From JAVXCQ01 sp036659415 (GTDB lineage: Bacteria; Bacillota; Negativicutes; Acidaminococcales; Acidaminococcaceae), in assembly GCA_036659415.1 (NCBI GenBank), contig JAVXCQ010000012.1, positions 1 through 62,872 of the forward strand: a DNA stretch of 62,872 bases, read 5' to 3'. Position 1 is the stretch's first letter, and the number at the start of each line of letters is the position of its first letter. A program made the position numbers and the translations under genes. Of this stretch, positions 1-8,953 are shown piece after piece. The notes beneath the pieces were generated by a model. That model did no database searches. It was not told where the DNA came from and was given only the letters and a program-made list of their open reading frames with translations.

Positions 1-1337
1 ACGTGGTGGGTCTGCGGGAACATATCAACCGGTTGTGCGAGCTTGACGTTATAGCCGTGTTTACTAAGGTAAGCGGCGTCCCTCGCAAGAGAAGCCGGAT
101 TACAGGAAACATATACTATGCGTTTGGGTTTGACTTGTACTAAAGATGCTAGTACGCGTTCTTCACAACCTGCTCGTGGTGGATCTAGCAAAACTACGTC
201 CGGAGAAACTCCGCGTTCTACTAATTCCGGCATTTTTTGTGCAGCATCACCGAGCACGAAGTGCGCATTAGCGCAGTGATTATCTTGTGCATTTTTGCGT
301 GCGTCTTCAATGGCAGCAGGGATAATCTCAATTCCATAGACTTGTCTTGCTTGTTTAGCTAAAAACAGAGTAATCGTCCCGGTACCACAGTAAATGTCGA
401 CAACTGTTTCTTTACCAGTCAGAGCGGCAAATTCCATGGCTTTATTATAGAGTTTTTCTGCTTGTTCACTGTTAACTTGGAAAAAAGATTGAGATGAAAT
501 ATTGAATTTCAATGTTCCTACTTTATCTCTAATGGTTTCTTTACCAGCAATTAGACGTGTTTTTAAGCCTAAGATAACATTGGTGTGTCTTTTATTAACA
601 TTCTGGACAATGCTTTTTACTCCAGGAATAGCGGCTTTTAGCATTTTTGCCAGTTCTTTAATATGGGGAACATCCGTTGTCGCCGTTACTAGCACTACCA
701 TCACTTCACCTGTATGTACGCCCACCCTACCCATCACATGGCGTACAATGCCGCGCTGAGTATCTTCGTTATAGGCTTGAATTTTGTACTGAGCCATCCA
801 CTGACGAACTACGGTAATAATTTCATTATTTTTTTCTTTTTGGATATAGCAATTATCCACATCGATAACACGATGTGTCGCTTCAGCAAAGCAACCTATT
901 TCCAGTTTGCCTTTCAGCTGAGAAACCGGAAATTGCATTTTATTTCTATAATAAAGAGGATTATCCGCACCAATTGTAGGCAAGACTACGGTATCCTTCA
1001 AATGTCCCAAGCGCACCAAGGCATCTCGTACCTGCTGTTCTTTTTCTTTAAGTTGACCTGCATAGCTTAGGTGTTGTAACTGGCAACCCCCGCACTCGGC
1101 ATAGATAGGGCAAATCGGCTCTACCCGCTCCGTGGATGCTTTAACAATCTCCGTCACCTTACCTAAGGCATAGGTTTTTTTAACTTCCGTTAGTTGCACT
1201 TTGACCGTTTCACCGGTGAGCGCTCCTTTGACAAAAATGGCAAAGCCGTTGAGCTTGCCCACACCTTCGCCGCTACTGCCTAGTCCGGTTACTTGTACTT
1301 CTACTATTTGTTTTGGTGCTAATGTATTAGTTGTCAT
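1..1337 (-). CDS. rlmD: 23S rRNA (uracil-5-)-methyltransferase, RlmD/RumA family (3' end off window)
   Basis: SAM-dependent enzyme that places m5U in 23S rRNA. The frame is open from ATG 1337 to the window edge (445 codons); the stop lies beyond base 1. An N-terminal TRAM domain (about residues 1-60) is followed by an Fe-S cysteine cluster (CGGCQLQH), the SAM-binding motif DIYCGTGTITL, DPPRAG, and the catalytic-cysteine motif SCNPASLARD. The last residues visible are the family C-terminus PVDMFPQTHH, so only a few residues are missing. I checked the frame at both ends and at the cysteine cluster: there is no frameshift. It has its own promoter just upstream. TrmA, RlmC and RlmCD are close relatives, and the exact uridine modified cannot be told from sequence. 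Confidence 0.93.
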   Translation of the reverse strand, partial: MTTNTLAPKQIVEVQVTGLGSSGEGVGKLNGFAIFVKGALTGETVKVQLTEVKKTYALGKVTEIVKASTERVEPICPIYAECGGCQLQHLSYAGQLKEKEQQVRDALVRLGHLKDTVVLPTIGADNPLYYRNKMQFPVSQLKGKLEIGCFAEATHRVIDVDNCYIQKEKNNEIITVVRQWMAQYKIQAYNEDTQRGIVRHVMGRVGVHTGEVMVVLVTATTDVPHIKELAKMLKAAIPGVKSIVQNVNKRHTNVILGLKTRLIAGKETIRDKVGTLKFNISSQSFFQVNSEQAEKLYNKAMEFAALTGKETVVDIYCGTGTITLFLAKQARQVYGIEIIPAAIEDARKNAQDNHCANAHFVLGDAAQKMPELVERGVSPDVVLLDPPRAGCEERVLASLVQVKPKRIVYVSCNPASLARDAAYLSKHGYNVKLAQPVDMFPQTHH

Positions 1338-1388
1338 GATAAACCCCTTATGTTGTGGAGCAAGGCTCGCGCCTGCTCTGATTTGTTC

Positions 1389-1417
1389 ATTATATTATAT
1401 CCTACCGTCACTGACAA
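1389..1417 (-). promoter_or_regulatory. Sigma-A type promoter of rlmD
   Basis: On the minus strand TTGTCA is followed after 17 nt by TATAAT, about 50 nt upstream of the rlmD ATG. A second TATAAT overlaps it by one base. Confidence 0.6.
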
Positions 1418-1420
1418 AGA

Positions 1421-1465
1421 AAGTAAAACCCATTGCAAAAGAATACTTTGCAATGGGTTTTACTT
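1421..1465 (-). terminator. Intrinsic terminator after the hydrogenase gene
   Basis: A perfect 19-bp stem with a 7-nt loop starts 10 nt past the hydrogenase stop, followed on the minus strand by a T-rich run. Confidence 0.85.
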
Positions 1466-1475
1466 GAAAGTGTTA

Positions 1476-2852
1476 TTATTTTTTACCCAATTTGGCTGAT
1501 TGATCAGTGTAACTGGTATGAAGTAAGTCTTCTGCTAATTCAGTTAACGGTGCTCCATAAAATTCTTGATAGACAGTTTTAATTTCTGGATTTTCATGAC
1601 TAAATCTTACGGACAACGCTTCATCTTCGGCATAAAGGCTAGCGATGCGTGCTTCGCGAATTTCATCCGGCAATGGAATCTCCGTTTTAGGTTGTCCACC
1701 GCCACCGATGCAGCCGCCACGACAAGTCATCACTTCTACGAAATCCACTTCTAGTGAACCGTCTTTAATTGCTTCGATGACTTTGCGTACTTGCTTCAAA
1801 CCGTGTATAACAGCTACTCTAACTGCAATGCCATTAATATCTACAGTAGCTTTTTTAACACCGTCCATGCCGCGTACTGGTTCTAAATGTAACCACTCTT
1901 GCGGTGGATTTTCTTTAGTTACTAGATTATAAGCAGTACGTGCTGCTGCTTCCATCACGCCTCCGGTATTACCAAAAATCACGCCAGCGCCACTACCGCG
2001 CCCCAGTAATTTATCATAATCGCCATCAGCCAAGGTTTCAAAATCAATACCTGCGTCTTTAATCCATTTAGCCAATTCTCGAATAGTTAGAACATAGTCC
2101 ACATCGCGAATTTCTGGTTTACCATAATATTTACCGGCATCATTCATTTCCGGGCGGGTAATTTCAAACTTTTTAGCGGTACAAGGAGTTACTGCTACCA
2201 CAACCATTTTTTCTGGATCTAGCCCAGCTTTTTTGGCAAAATAGGTTTTAATTGTAGGACCTTGCATCAAAGTCGGACTCTTCGCACTAGAAAGATGGGG
2301 CAGCATTTCTGGATAATACATTTCACAGAAGCTTACCCAAGCAGGGCAGCAGCTAGTGAATTGTGGTAAGGGTTTATTTTTTGTGGTAATGCGTGTTACT
2401 AATTCTGACGCTTCTTCCATAATAGTTAGGTCAGCACCAAAAGTTGTATCAAAAACATAGTTGGCACCCAGCTTACGAATAGAGGCAGCTAATTTACCTT
2501 CTACATTAGTTCCGGGTTCCAGGTCAAAGGCTTCGCCTAAAGAAACACGTACGCCCGGTGACGTCATAAACAAAACAGTTTTGTCACCGTCGGCAATAAT
2601 TTTTTTAACTTTTTGCCAATCTTCAACTTCACGTAATGCGTCCGCCGGACAAACATTAACACATTGACCACAGTTAACGCAAATACCAATGTCGTTGGTT
2701 TCTTCTAATTTATAAGAACCAAAAATACCAATATCAAATTTGCACACACTTTTACAAGAACCGCATTGAATACATTTTTCCTCTACACGCATAATTGCTA
2801 CGTTATCAGGCTCAATGGGGACTCTAACTTTAGGAAATAAATGTTTAGACAT
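1476..2852 (-). CDS. hydA: [FeFe]-hydrogenase, monomeric with 2[4Fe-4S] ferredoxin domain
   Basis: Cytoplasmic iron-only hydrogenase exchanging electrons between ferredoxin and protons/H2; 458 aa. The N-terminal ferredoxin domain carries two four-cysteine clusters (CIQCGSCKSVCK and CVNCGQCVNVCP). The H-cluster motifs follow: L1 TSCCPAW, L2 TPCTAKKFE and L3 EVMTCRGGCIGGGGQP, then the small-subunit-like tail. L2 has Thr where the best-known enzymes have Met (MPCxxK), a pattern I associate from memory with the group B enzymes. There are no extra N-terminal [2Fe-2S] or NuoG-like domains and no HydB/HydC neighbours, so a trimeric bifurcating complex is unlikely. It lies downstream of rubrerythrin and perR on the same strand, with a terminator between it and rubrerythrin. 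Confidence 0.95.
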   Translation of the reverse strand: MSKHLFPKVRVPIEPDNVAIMRVEEKCIQCGSCKSVCKFDIGIFGSYKLEETNDIGICVNCGQCVNVCPADALREVEDWQKVKKIIADGDKTVLFMTSPGVRVSLGEAFDLEPGTNVEGKLAASIRKLGANYVFDTTFGADLTIMEEASELVTRITTKNKPLPQFTSCCPAWVSFCEMYYPEMLPHLSSAKSPTLMQGPTIKTYFAKKAGLDPEKMVVVAVTPCTAKKFEITRPEMNDAGKYYGKPEIRDVDYVLTIRELAKWIKDAGIDFETLADGDYDKLLGRGSGAGVIFGNTGGVMEAAARTAYNLVTKENPPQEWLHLEPVRGMDGVKKATVDINGIAVRVAVIHGLKQVRKVIEAIKDGSLEVDFVEVMTCRGGCIGGGGQPKTEIPLPDEIREARIASLYAEDEALSVRFSHENPEIKTVYQEFYGAPLTELAEDLLHTSYTDQSAKLGKK

Positions 2853-2873
2853 TTTTCTTCGCCTCTTTTCGTT

Positions 2874-2912
2874 ATAAAAAAATAGACGAAGCTATTGCAC
2901 CTCGTCTATTTT
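2874..2912 (-). terminator. Terminator after rubrerythrin
   Basis: A 9-bp stem (AATAGACGA with its complement) with a 12-nt loop lies between the rubrerythrin stop and the hydrogenase start, followed on the minus strand by a T run. Confidence 0.7.
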
Positions 2913-2938
2913 ATTTATTTTTCCTTCAGAACGAAAAC

Positions 2939-3481
2939 TTAGAAGTTTTCAACTTTAATTTGGAAGTAAGCTTTTGAATGGTTACAAACTGGGCAAACTT
3001 CAGGTGCTTCATTACCAATAACTACATGTCCGCAGTTATTGCAGACCCAAACTTGTTGTTCTTCACGTTCAAAAACAATATTTTCTTCAACATTAGTCAA
3101 TAATTTGCGATATCTTGCTTCGTGGCCTTTTTCGATTTTAGCAACGCCTTCAAATAAGAATGCTAATTTAGGGAAGCCTTCTGCTTTAGCAGTTTTTGCA
3201 AATTCTGCATACATTTCGGTCCATTCGTATTTTTCGCCGTCTGCTGCATCTTTAAGGTTAGTAATCGTATTAGGAACACTGTCTTCATGTAAAGCTTTGA
3301 ACCAAAGTTTAGCATGTTCTTTTTCATTGCCTGCTGTTTCAAGGAAGATATCAGCTATTTGGTTGTAGCCTTCTTTTTTAGCTTGACCAGCATAATAGGT
3401 GTATTTATTTCTTGCCATGGACTCCCCTGCAAATGCTGTTTCAAGATTTTTTTCTGTTTGTGTACCTTTTACGTTTTCCAT
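2939..3481 (-). CDS. rbr: Rubrerythrin
   Basis: Non-haem di-iron peroxidase that reduces H2O2 in anaerobes. The 180-residue protein has an N-terminal ferritin-like four-helix domain with the E-x-x-H metal ligands (for example GNEKEHAKLW and KIEKGHEARY). A C-terminal rubredoxin domain carries two CxxC pairs (CNNCGHV and CPVCNHS) for one Fe. Length and domain order are standard. The SD (GGAGGAGA) lies just upstream of the ATG. It is directly downstream of perR on the same strand (57 nt), so the pair is probably co-transcribed and peroxide-regulated (inference). Confidence 0.97.
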   Translation of the reverse strand: MENVKGTQTEKNLETAFAGESMARNKYTYYAGQAKKEGYNQIADIFLETAGNEKEHAKLWFKALHEDSVPNTITNLKDAADGEKYEWTEMYAEFAKTAKAEGFPKLAFLFEGVAKIEKGHEARYRKLLTNVEENIVFEREEQQVWVCNNCGHVVIGNEAPEVCPVCNHSKAYFQIKVENF

Positions 3482-3538
3482 TGATTAATCTCCTCCAATA
3501 ATAATTTTATTTGCCCTACCAAAACGGTAGTTGCCAAC

Positions 3539-3940
3539 TTAGTGTGTTTCCTGCTCTGCCATTTTTTGGCATTCCTTGCACAGGCCATTAAAAACAATAT
3601 CGTGGCTTTCCATTAAGTAGCCACTGGCTTTGGCAATCTTAGCATCCAAATCCTTGAGATACTCCATATTAACATCAGAAAATAAACCACATCTCGTACA
3701 TTTGATATGGTAGTGCTTGGTAAGAATATAATCGAAACGATCGGCAGCATTAGGAATACAAACTTTATTTAGGAGTCCACTCTCAACCAAACCGTTTAAA
3801 TTTCTATAAACAGTTCCTTTGCTGATATCCGGATACTCAACAGTAATCCTATCATAAACTTCTTCAGCTGTTGGGTGATCCGCTAAAGTTCTAACAGCAG
3901 CAATAACAAGCTGCCTTTGAATAGTGTTCCTTTTAGCCAT
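3539..3940 (-). CDS. perR: Fur-family peroxide regulator (PerR type)
   Basis: Metal-dependent DNA-binding repressor, 133 aa from the ATG at 3940, chosen because GGAG lies 8 nt upstream. The winged helix occupies about residues 1-75 (KGTVYRNLNGL recognition region). Two CxxC pairs (CTRC and CKEC) form the structural Zn site. The regulatory site residues resemble Bacillus PerR: an early His, D in DRFDY, HYH, and D in FSDV. This fits PerR better than Fur or Zur, but the call rests on motif comparison from memory. The neighbouring rubrerythrin is a typical PerR target, and divergent feoAB is a typical Fur-family target. Confidence 0.85.
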   Translation of the reverse strand: MAKRNTIQRQLVIAAVRTLADHPTAEEVYDRITVEYPDISKGTVYRNLNGLVESGLLNKVCIPNAADRFDYILTKHYHIKCTRCGLFSDVNMEYLKDLDAKIAKASGYLMESHDIVFNGLCKECQKMAEQETH

Positions 3941-4098
3941 AATCATCACTCCATCGAATAATAATTCTTAATTAGTAGTATAAACCTTTTTGTTCTTTTG
4001 TCAAGATTATTTCCACTTTTTTTGTTTGCTTATCGACTGCTGTAAGCGGTCTTTGAGTGATAAGAAAAACTCCTACTAATAAATATTACAAACTTCTT

Positions 4099-4128
4099 TT
4101 GACAAGAATACCATTTCTAGCGTAAAAT
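4099..4128 (+). promoter_or_regulatory. Candidate promoter of feoAB
   Basis: TTGACA, 18 nt, TAAAAT. A short hairpin (TTAGC/GCTAA) and a T run follow at 4130-4158, before the FeoA start. I did not find a convincing Fur or PerR box here. Confidence 0.5.
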
Positions 4129-4202
4129 GTTAGCAGAAGCTAATTGCGGCTTTTTTCTTTACACTTTAAGTTAGCTTAGGCAAACCGAAAGGATACTATA
4201 TT

Positions 4203-4433
4203 ATGACACTAGACCGATTGCCGATTGGCGGTAGTGCTATTATTCTCGCAGTAGGTGGCTTTGGTCCCCTGCGACGACGCTTACTCGACATGGGGCTGAC
4301 CCCTAAAACCAAAATCATGATTCGCAAAAAGGCTCCTTTAGGCGATCCGATCCAGCTTTTTCTCCGGGGCTATGAACTGACCATTCGCCTAGAAGATGCC
4401 AATAAGATTGATGTCACCGAGGTGCAGGCATGA
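4203..4433 (+). CDS. feoA: Ferrous iron transport protein FeoA
   Basis: Small cytoplasmic SH3-like accessory protein of the Feo ferrous-iron importer; 76 aa, normal length. It shows the family pattern of a conserved Gly/Arg stretch (GPLRRRLLDMGLTP) and a C-terminal beta barrel ending in IRLEDANKIDV. An SD-like AAAGGAT precedes the ATG. Its stop overlaps the feoB start by 4 nt (ATGA), which indicates translational coupling. Confidence 0.95.
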   Translation: MTLDRLPIGGSAIILAVGGFGPLRRRLLDMGLTPKTKIMIRKKAPLGDPIQLFLRGYELTIRLEDANKIDVTEVQA

Positions 4434-6451
4434 AAACTACCTTCGCACTCATTGGTAATCAAAATTGTGGCAAAAGCACCTTATTTAATCAGCTTACCGG
4501 CAGTAACCAACACGTAGGTAATTTTCCCGGCGTAACCGTCAAGAAAAAGGAAGGTCAGATTAAAAATCGCAAAGATGTTACTCTCATTGACCTCCCCGGT
4601 ATTTATTCACTCTCGCCATATACTTCGGAAGAAATCGTAACTCGCGACCTGCTCCTACGAGGAAAGCCTGACGCTATAATCAATGTGGTTGACGCCACTA
4701 GTATTGAACGGAGCTTATATCTCACCCTCCAAGTCATTGAACTAAACCTACCGACTATTATCGCACTCAACATGATGGACGAGCTTATTAGTAGTGGCAA
4801 TTCTATTGACATCAAGCAGCTTGAAGAAACCTTGGGTGTTCCCGTCGTTCCAATTTCAGCCAGTAACAATGAAGGTGTCGATGAGCTCTTGGCTCGTGCA
4901 CTTAAACTTGCCGAAACCCGAGCTCTCCCCAAACGGCTAGACTTTTGTAGTGGTGAAGTACATCGAGCTATCCACTCCATTGCCCATTTAATTGAACCCC
5001 GTGTGCGGCACATGGGGTTACCCTTGCGCTTTTCTGCTACCAAATTAATTGAAGGCGACGACCCCATGGCCGCCGAACTGCAATTAACTGCCAATGAAAT
5101 TGATATTATAGGTCATGTGACTGACGATATGGAAAAAGCTTTGGGCACGGACCGTGAAGCGGCAATGGCGGATATGCGCTACTGTTATATTGAAACACTC
5201 TGTGCTGCTACTGTGCATAAACAAGGAGAAACCAAAGCACATTTACGCTCGATCGTTATTGATAAATATCTTACTCACCAACATCTTTCTATTCCTATCT
5301 TTCTGCTCACCATGGCAACGGTTTTTTGGCTAACTTTTGATGTTATCGGTGCTGCCTTAAGTGATTGGTTAGAAATCATCATTACCAGTATTACTGCCGC
5401 TGCTGATGTGGCCTTAACCTCGGCTGGGGTCAGTGCCCCTATTCATTCTTTACTTATTGATGGTATTTTCGCTGGTGTGGGAAGCGTACTTTCTTTCCTT
5501 CCTATTATCGTAACTCTGTTTTTCTTTCTCTCCATGCTAGAAGATACCGGCTATATGGCGCGCATTGCTTTTGTCATGGATAAGCTTCTTCGCAAAATCG
5601 GCCTTTCCGGCTCATCTTTTGTGCCCATGCTCATTGGTTTTGGTTGTTCAGTTCCGGCTATTATGGCCACTAGAACTTTAGCGAGCGAACGCGATCGCAA
5701 AATGACAATTATTTTAACCCCCTTTATGTCCTGTAGTGCTAAACTACCGATTTACGGTCTTTTCATCGCCGCTTTTTTTCAGGAAAACCAAGCTTTGGTA
5801 ATGCTGTGTCTTTATCTTTTGGGCATTCTTTTGGCAGTTATTTCCGGTATCTTACTGAAAACCTTCGTTTATCACGGTAATCCAGTACCGTTTGTTATGG
5901 AGCTACCGGCTTACCGCATCCCAACAATTAAGAATATAGCACTTCATATTTGGCAAAAAGCCAAAGATTTTCTCTATAAGGCTTTCACCATTATTTTCGT
6001 TGCCAGTATCGTCATCTGGCTCTTACAAAACTTTGATATTAGATTTAATATGGTAACCAACGCAGAAGGAAGTATGTTGGCTGGTATTGGCACTTTCATT
6101 GCTCCGTTATTTGCCCCCCTAGGTTTTGGCGATTGGCGTGCCGCTACTGCCCTCGTAACTGGCTTAACAGCAAAAGAAGTCGTCATAAGTACGCTAGCCG
6201 TGCTTACCGGTTCCAGTGCTGATGGTGTGACCACGTTAGCTAGTTTGGGCGACATTTTCACACCTCTCTCTGCAGCTTCTTTTCTCGTCTTTACCCTCCT
6301 ATACATCCCCTGTATTGCAGCCATTGCCGCTATGTACCGGGAAATGGGTTCTTTATGGCAAGTAATTTTGATCATGATTTATCAAGTAAGTATCGCTTGG
6401 CTAGCTGCTTTTACAGTTTATCGACTAGGTTTGTTGCTTGGCTTTAGTTAG
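4430..6451 (+). CDS. feoB: Ferrous iron transporter FeoB
   Basis: Inner-membrane Fe(II) importer with an N-terminal G domain; 673 aa, usual size. G1 GNQNCGKST is at residues 9-17, G3 DLPG follows, and G4 NMMD is present. A helical GDI-like linker precedes two Gate domains and about eight C-terminal membrane helices. The Cys-containing gate segments GFGCSVPA and FMSCSAKLP are present. It is coupled to feoA by overlapping ATGA. No feoC is seen downstream; the next gene is 100 nt away with its own promoter. Confidence 0.96.
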   Translation: MKTTFALIGNQNCGKSTLFNQLTGSNQHVGNFPGVTVKKKEGQIKNRKDVTLIDLPGIYSLSPYTSEEIVTRDLLLRGKPDAIINVVDATSIERSLYLTLQVIELNLPTIIALNMMDELISSGNSIDIKQLEETLGVPVVPISASNNEGVDELLARALKLAETRALPKRLDFCSGEVHRAIHSIAHLIEPRVRHMGLPLRFSATKLIEGDDPMAAELQLTANEIDIIGHVTDDMEKALGTDREAAMADMRYCYIETLCAATVHKQGETKAHLRSIVIDKYLTHQHLSIPIFLLTMATVFWLTFDVIGAALSDWLEIIITSITAAADVALTSAGVSAPIHSLLIDGIFAGVGSVLSFLPIIVTLFFFLSMLEDTGYMARIAFVMDKLLRKIGLSGSSFVPMLIGFGCSVPAIMATRTLASERDRKMTIILTPFMSCSAKLPIYGLFIAAFFQENQALVMLCLYLLGILLAVISGILLKTFVYHGNPVPFVMELPAYRIPTIKNIALHIWQKAKDFLYKAFTIIFVASIVIWLLQNFDIRFNMVTNAEGSMLAGIGTFIAPLFAPLGFGDWRAATALVTGLTAKEVVISTLAVLTGSSADGVTTLASLGDIFTPLSAASFLVFTLLYIPCIAAIAAMYREMGSLWQVILIMIYQVSIAWLAAFTVYRLGLLLGFS

Positions 6452-6488
6452 AAATAAGTCTTTGTAAGAAACTGTACATATATTCCAT

Positions 6489-6517
6489 TTGCAAATTATC
6501 TGACAATTCGTTATACT
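6489..6517 (+). promoter_or_regulatory. Promoter of the flavin-reductase-like gene
   Basis: TTGCAA, 17 nt, TATACT, about 35 nt upstream of the start codon at 6552. Confidence 0.55.
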
Positions 6518-6551
6518 AAATGTAGGGAAAAATATAAAAGGACTGATTCCA

Positions 6552-7055
6552 ATGCAAAACATAGAGCTTGATGAACTAGCACATTCCTTGACTAAAGGCA
6601 TAAATAATTATGGCGGTGCGCTTTTGACAACCGCAAATGACGATAAAGTCAATTCTATGACCATCGGTTGGGCAATGAGCGGAATGATATTTGGTAAGAA
6701 TGTTTTGATGTTAATGGTTCGTCATTCCCGTTATACTTATGAGCTATTAGCCAAAAATACAGAGGTCACTTTAACAATACCACTTGATGACGCCCTTAAA
6801 CCAGCGCTCGGTCTTTGTGGCAGCAAAAGTGGTCGCTGCTTTGACAAATTAGAAGCAGCCGGTTTAAAAACACAATCTGGACAAGTAGTTTCTACTCCAA
6901 TTATAAAAGCCAATGCAGTTTATGTAGAAGGCAAGGTAATCCTGCAACAGGATGTAGAGTTAGAAACACTAGCACCGGATTTAAAAGCAAAATGGTACGC
7001 CAATGGCGATTGCCATCGACTTTACTTTTTAGAAATTTTAACTTGTTATAAATAG
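6552..7055 (+). CDS. Flavin reductase-like domain protein (FMN-binding split barrel)
   Basis: 167 aa. The protein resembles the flavin-reductase-like split-barrel family often found in anaerobes: an N-terminal beta strand segment (GGALLTTANDDKVNSMTIGW), a substrate/flavin loop (VRHSRYTYELL), and GLCGSKSGRCFDKLEAAGL, which matches the family position where SGRxxDKF occurs. The probable role is binding FMN and transferring electrons in the cytoplasm; the partner and substrate are unknown. The SD AAAAGG lies about 10 nt before the ATG. It is a single-gene unit with its own promoter and a strong terminator. Confidence 0.82.
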   Translation: MQNIELDELAHSLTKGINNYGGALLTTANDDKVNSMTIGWAMSGMIFGKNVLMLMVRHSRYTYELLAKNTEVTLTIPLDDALKPALGLCGSKSGRCFDKLEAAGLKTQSGQVVSTPIIKANAVYVEGKVILQQDVELETLAPDLKAKWYANGDCHRLYFLEILTCYK

Positions 7056-7080
7056 TATAGCGATTTTTCCCACAAATTAT

Positions 7081-7119
7081 AAACCCGTTACCAATCCAAT
7101 AGTTGGTAACGGGTTTTTT
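7081..7119 (+). terminator. Strong intrinsic terminator
   Basis: The stem CCCGTTACCAA / TTGGTAACGGG is followed by TTTTTT. It lies between convergent genes and is best oriented for the plus-strand gene ending at 7055. Confidence 0.9.
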
Positions 7120-7130
7120 GTCGCAATTTT

Positions 7131-8210
7131 TTATTTTTCTGTCTGATTGGTTTTTAAAATCAAACGTATTGGTAGATTGGACGAACCCGGTGGCGAAAAA
7201 ACAAAGTTGCCATCACTGGTTGGTTGCAAAACTTCTAGTACCAACATTTCTTTACCGGTTTTACCAAAAGAAACTTGTTGCGGTGGAATTAGTTCCAGCT
7301 CGGCACTCTCTCCTAAACCTGTAAGCCCTGCACCAGCATAAATACCGCCCCAAGGATTAAACCCTAACACTACTCCCTCTTTTTTGCTCTTGAAACGATA
7401 AGCCACTTCATAAACGACGCCATAATTACCATAGTTCGTTGTGGACTTCCCCGTAGTAGCATCAATGCCGGTAAGAAATTTATCCACTTTATCATCGGCT
7501 AAAAGCACTGCTAAATCTTTCTTCCCCGTTTTATAAACAGATTTGACCTTGATCCGTCGATTAGCCTTTAAAAAAGTTCCTCGCAAAACCTTGCCACTAT
7601 CAGGTGGTAAAATTGCTAATTGTTCGCTAGCCGCAAACACATTGTTTCCCAGTTCCGTCATGAGCACCGTCACCGCTACCGGTTCACTAAAATGCAAGTC
7701 TAACATCCCTGTAACCAGCTCCCCTGGACGAAAATTAACCCCACTTTTATGCGTTAACAGTTCTATTTCTCCGTTCAGCGGAAGTGTCAAAGTTTCCGGC
7801 AGTTGAGGCGTGAAATATTGTACTTGAACTTCTTTACCGGCGTATAACCAATCTTTGCTTGGCTTGGAAACACCGTATTGCCCCCTCGTCATTTGCATGG
7901 GACGAAATCCTTTATTATGCACAATAATTGCTAGTTTTTTGACAGTTTGCGTAGCATTCACATGGTGGAAAAATATTCTTACGTCACCTTCCACAACGTC
8001 CTGGTACATAATTCCCTGGCTAGTAACCATTTCTGGGCTATCGGAGAATAACAGTTTAGGTCCGAAATCCATACTTTCAAACTTTGCCTCTTTATAATTA
8101 CCGGTCTGTTTCTGCCATGTAGAAACCTCCATTTCTTGAGCGGCTTCAGCTACCGGTACTACTATTAAAAGCAAGCATAAAACACTGAGTATTAATTTTT
8201 TCAAATTCAT
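7131..8210 (-). CDS. Exported protein of unknown function
   Basis: I do not recognise this 359-residue protein. A Sec signal peptide is clear (MNLKK, a Leu/Val-rich core, AEA just before Q25), so it is secreted or periplasmic. The rest is rich in beta-strand-like patterns and has no cysteines or obvious catalytic motif. It contains several VxVxxF-type strands and a Gly-rich segment around residues 290-310. It lies downstream of tal and a stalk-domain protein on the same strand, but a terminator separates it from tal. Comparable exported proteins occur beside stalk-domain proteins in Negativicutes (weak recollection). Function unknown. Confidence 0.75.
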   Translation of the reverse strand: MNLKKLILSVLCLLLIVVPVAEAAQEMEVSTWQKQTGNYKEAKFESMDFGPKLLFSDSPEMVTSQGIMYQDVVEGDVRIFFHHVNATQTVKKLAIIVHNKGFRPMQMTRGQYGVSKPSKDWLYAGKEVQVQYFTPQLPETLTLPLNGEIELLTHKSGVNFRPGELVTGMLDLHFSEPVAVTVLMTELGNNVFAASEQLAILPPDSGKVLRGTFLKANRRIKVKSVYKTGKKDLAVLLADDKVDKFLTGIDATTGKSTTNYGNYGVVYEVAYRFKSKKEGVVLGFNPWGGIYAGAGLTGLGESAELELIPPQQVSFGKTGKEMLVLEVLQPTSDGNFVFSPPGSSNLPIRLILKTNQTEK

Positions 8211-8230
8211 GTGCTCCTTTTCGTGTCACC

Positions 8231-8266
8231 CTCAAAAACAAAAAGTGCCTTGTGGCACTTTTGAGG
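8231..8266 (-). terminator. Terminator after the transaldolase gene
   Basis: The stem AAAAGTGCC / GGCACTTTT with loop TTGT begins a few nt past the gene's stop codon. On the minus strand it is followed by TTTTTGTTTTT. Confidence 0.85.
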
Positions 8267-8268
8267 TA

Positions 8269-8913
8269 TTATTGTTGCGAGTTTTGATAATCAGCTAAAA
8301 ATTTAGCTAGCCCGATTTCTGTCAAAGGATGTTCAAGCATTTTTTTCAAGACCTCAGTGGGAATAGTCGCAATCTGTACGCCGGCTAACATCATTTGCTT
8401 AACCTGCTCCTGATTGCGTAAACTGGCAGCAATAATTTCTGTCGTAAAGTGATAATTGCGGAAAACTTTAACCATATCTGCCACCAAAGCCACACCATCT
8501 TCGCCCTGATCTAACAAGCGTCCTACAAAGGGACTAACATAATTGGCCCCGGCATTAGCTGCCAGCACCGCTTGAGCTAAACTAAAAACTAGCGTTACAT
8601 TGGTTTTGATACCTTCGGCAGACAATATTTTAACAGCTTTCAAACCTTCTACGATACAGGGTATTTTAACAACGATGTTACTAGCAAGACCGGCAAGCAC
8701 TCTGGCCTCTGCTACCATCTCGTCACAATTAGTGCTAATCACTTCGGCACTGATAGGTCCGGAAATAATATGTGCGATTTCTTGAATAACGAGTTTTTGC
8801 GTTTTGCCAGTTTGAGCAATCAACGTAGGATTAGTAGTAACTCCGTAGACGATGCCCCACGCCGCTATTGCTTTAATCTCGGCAACATTTGCCGTATCCA
8901 TGAAAATTTTCAT
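8269..8913 (-). CDS. tal: Small transaldolase / fructose-6-phosphate aldolase family (TalC/MipB type)
   Basis: 214 aa TIM-barrel enzyme of the non-oxidative pentose phosphate pathway (or F6P aldolase). The start is the classic MKIFMDTANVAEIK. GVTTNPTL, the Schiff-base lysine region NIVVKIP, and TNVTLVFSLAQA with YVSPFVGRLLD are all present. The TNVTLVFS version is typical of transaldolase-type members, whereas true F6P aldolases usually differ here (from memory), so transaldolase is favoured. The gene is followed by a strong terminator. Confidence 0.92.
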   Translation of the reverse strand: MKIFMDTANVAEIKAIAAWGIVYGVTTNPTLIAQTGKTQKLVIQEIAHIISGPISAEVISTNCDEMVAEARVLAGLASNIVVKIPCIVEGLKAVKILSAEGIKTNVTLVFSLAQAVLAANAGANYVSPFVGRLLDQGEDGVALVADMVKVFRNYHFTTEIIAASLRNQEQVKQMMLAGVQIATIPTEVLKKMLEHPLTEIGLAKFLADYQNSQQ

Positions 8914-8953
8914 AATTACTGCGTTCCTCTTTTCTCCACGTTAGTAACCTGTC

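Noticed and set aside
813..836. Frameshift in rlmD at the T-rich run
   Set aside because: Codon phase was checked on both sides (Fe-S cysteine motif and C-terminal motif) and is the same.
502..1467. Three plus-strand ORFs
   Set aside because: They are antisense to rlmD or its promoter/terminator; the minus-strand frame with all RlmD motifs explains the region.
3941..4202. PerR or Fur box between perR and feoA
   Set aside because: AT-rich half-sites exist, but none matches a 7-1-7 or 19-bp box well enough to report.
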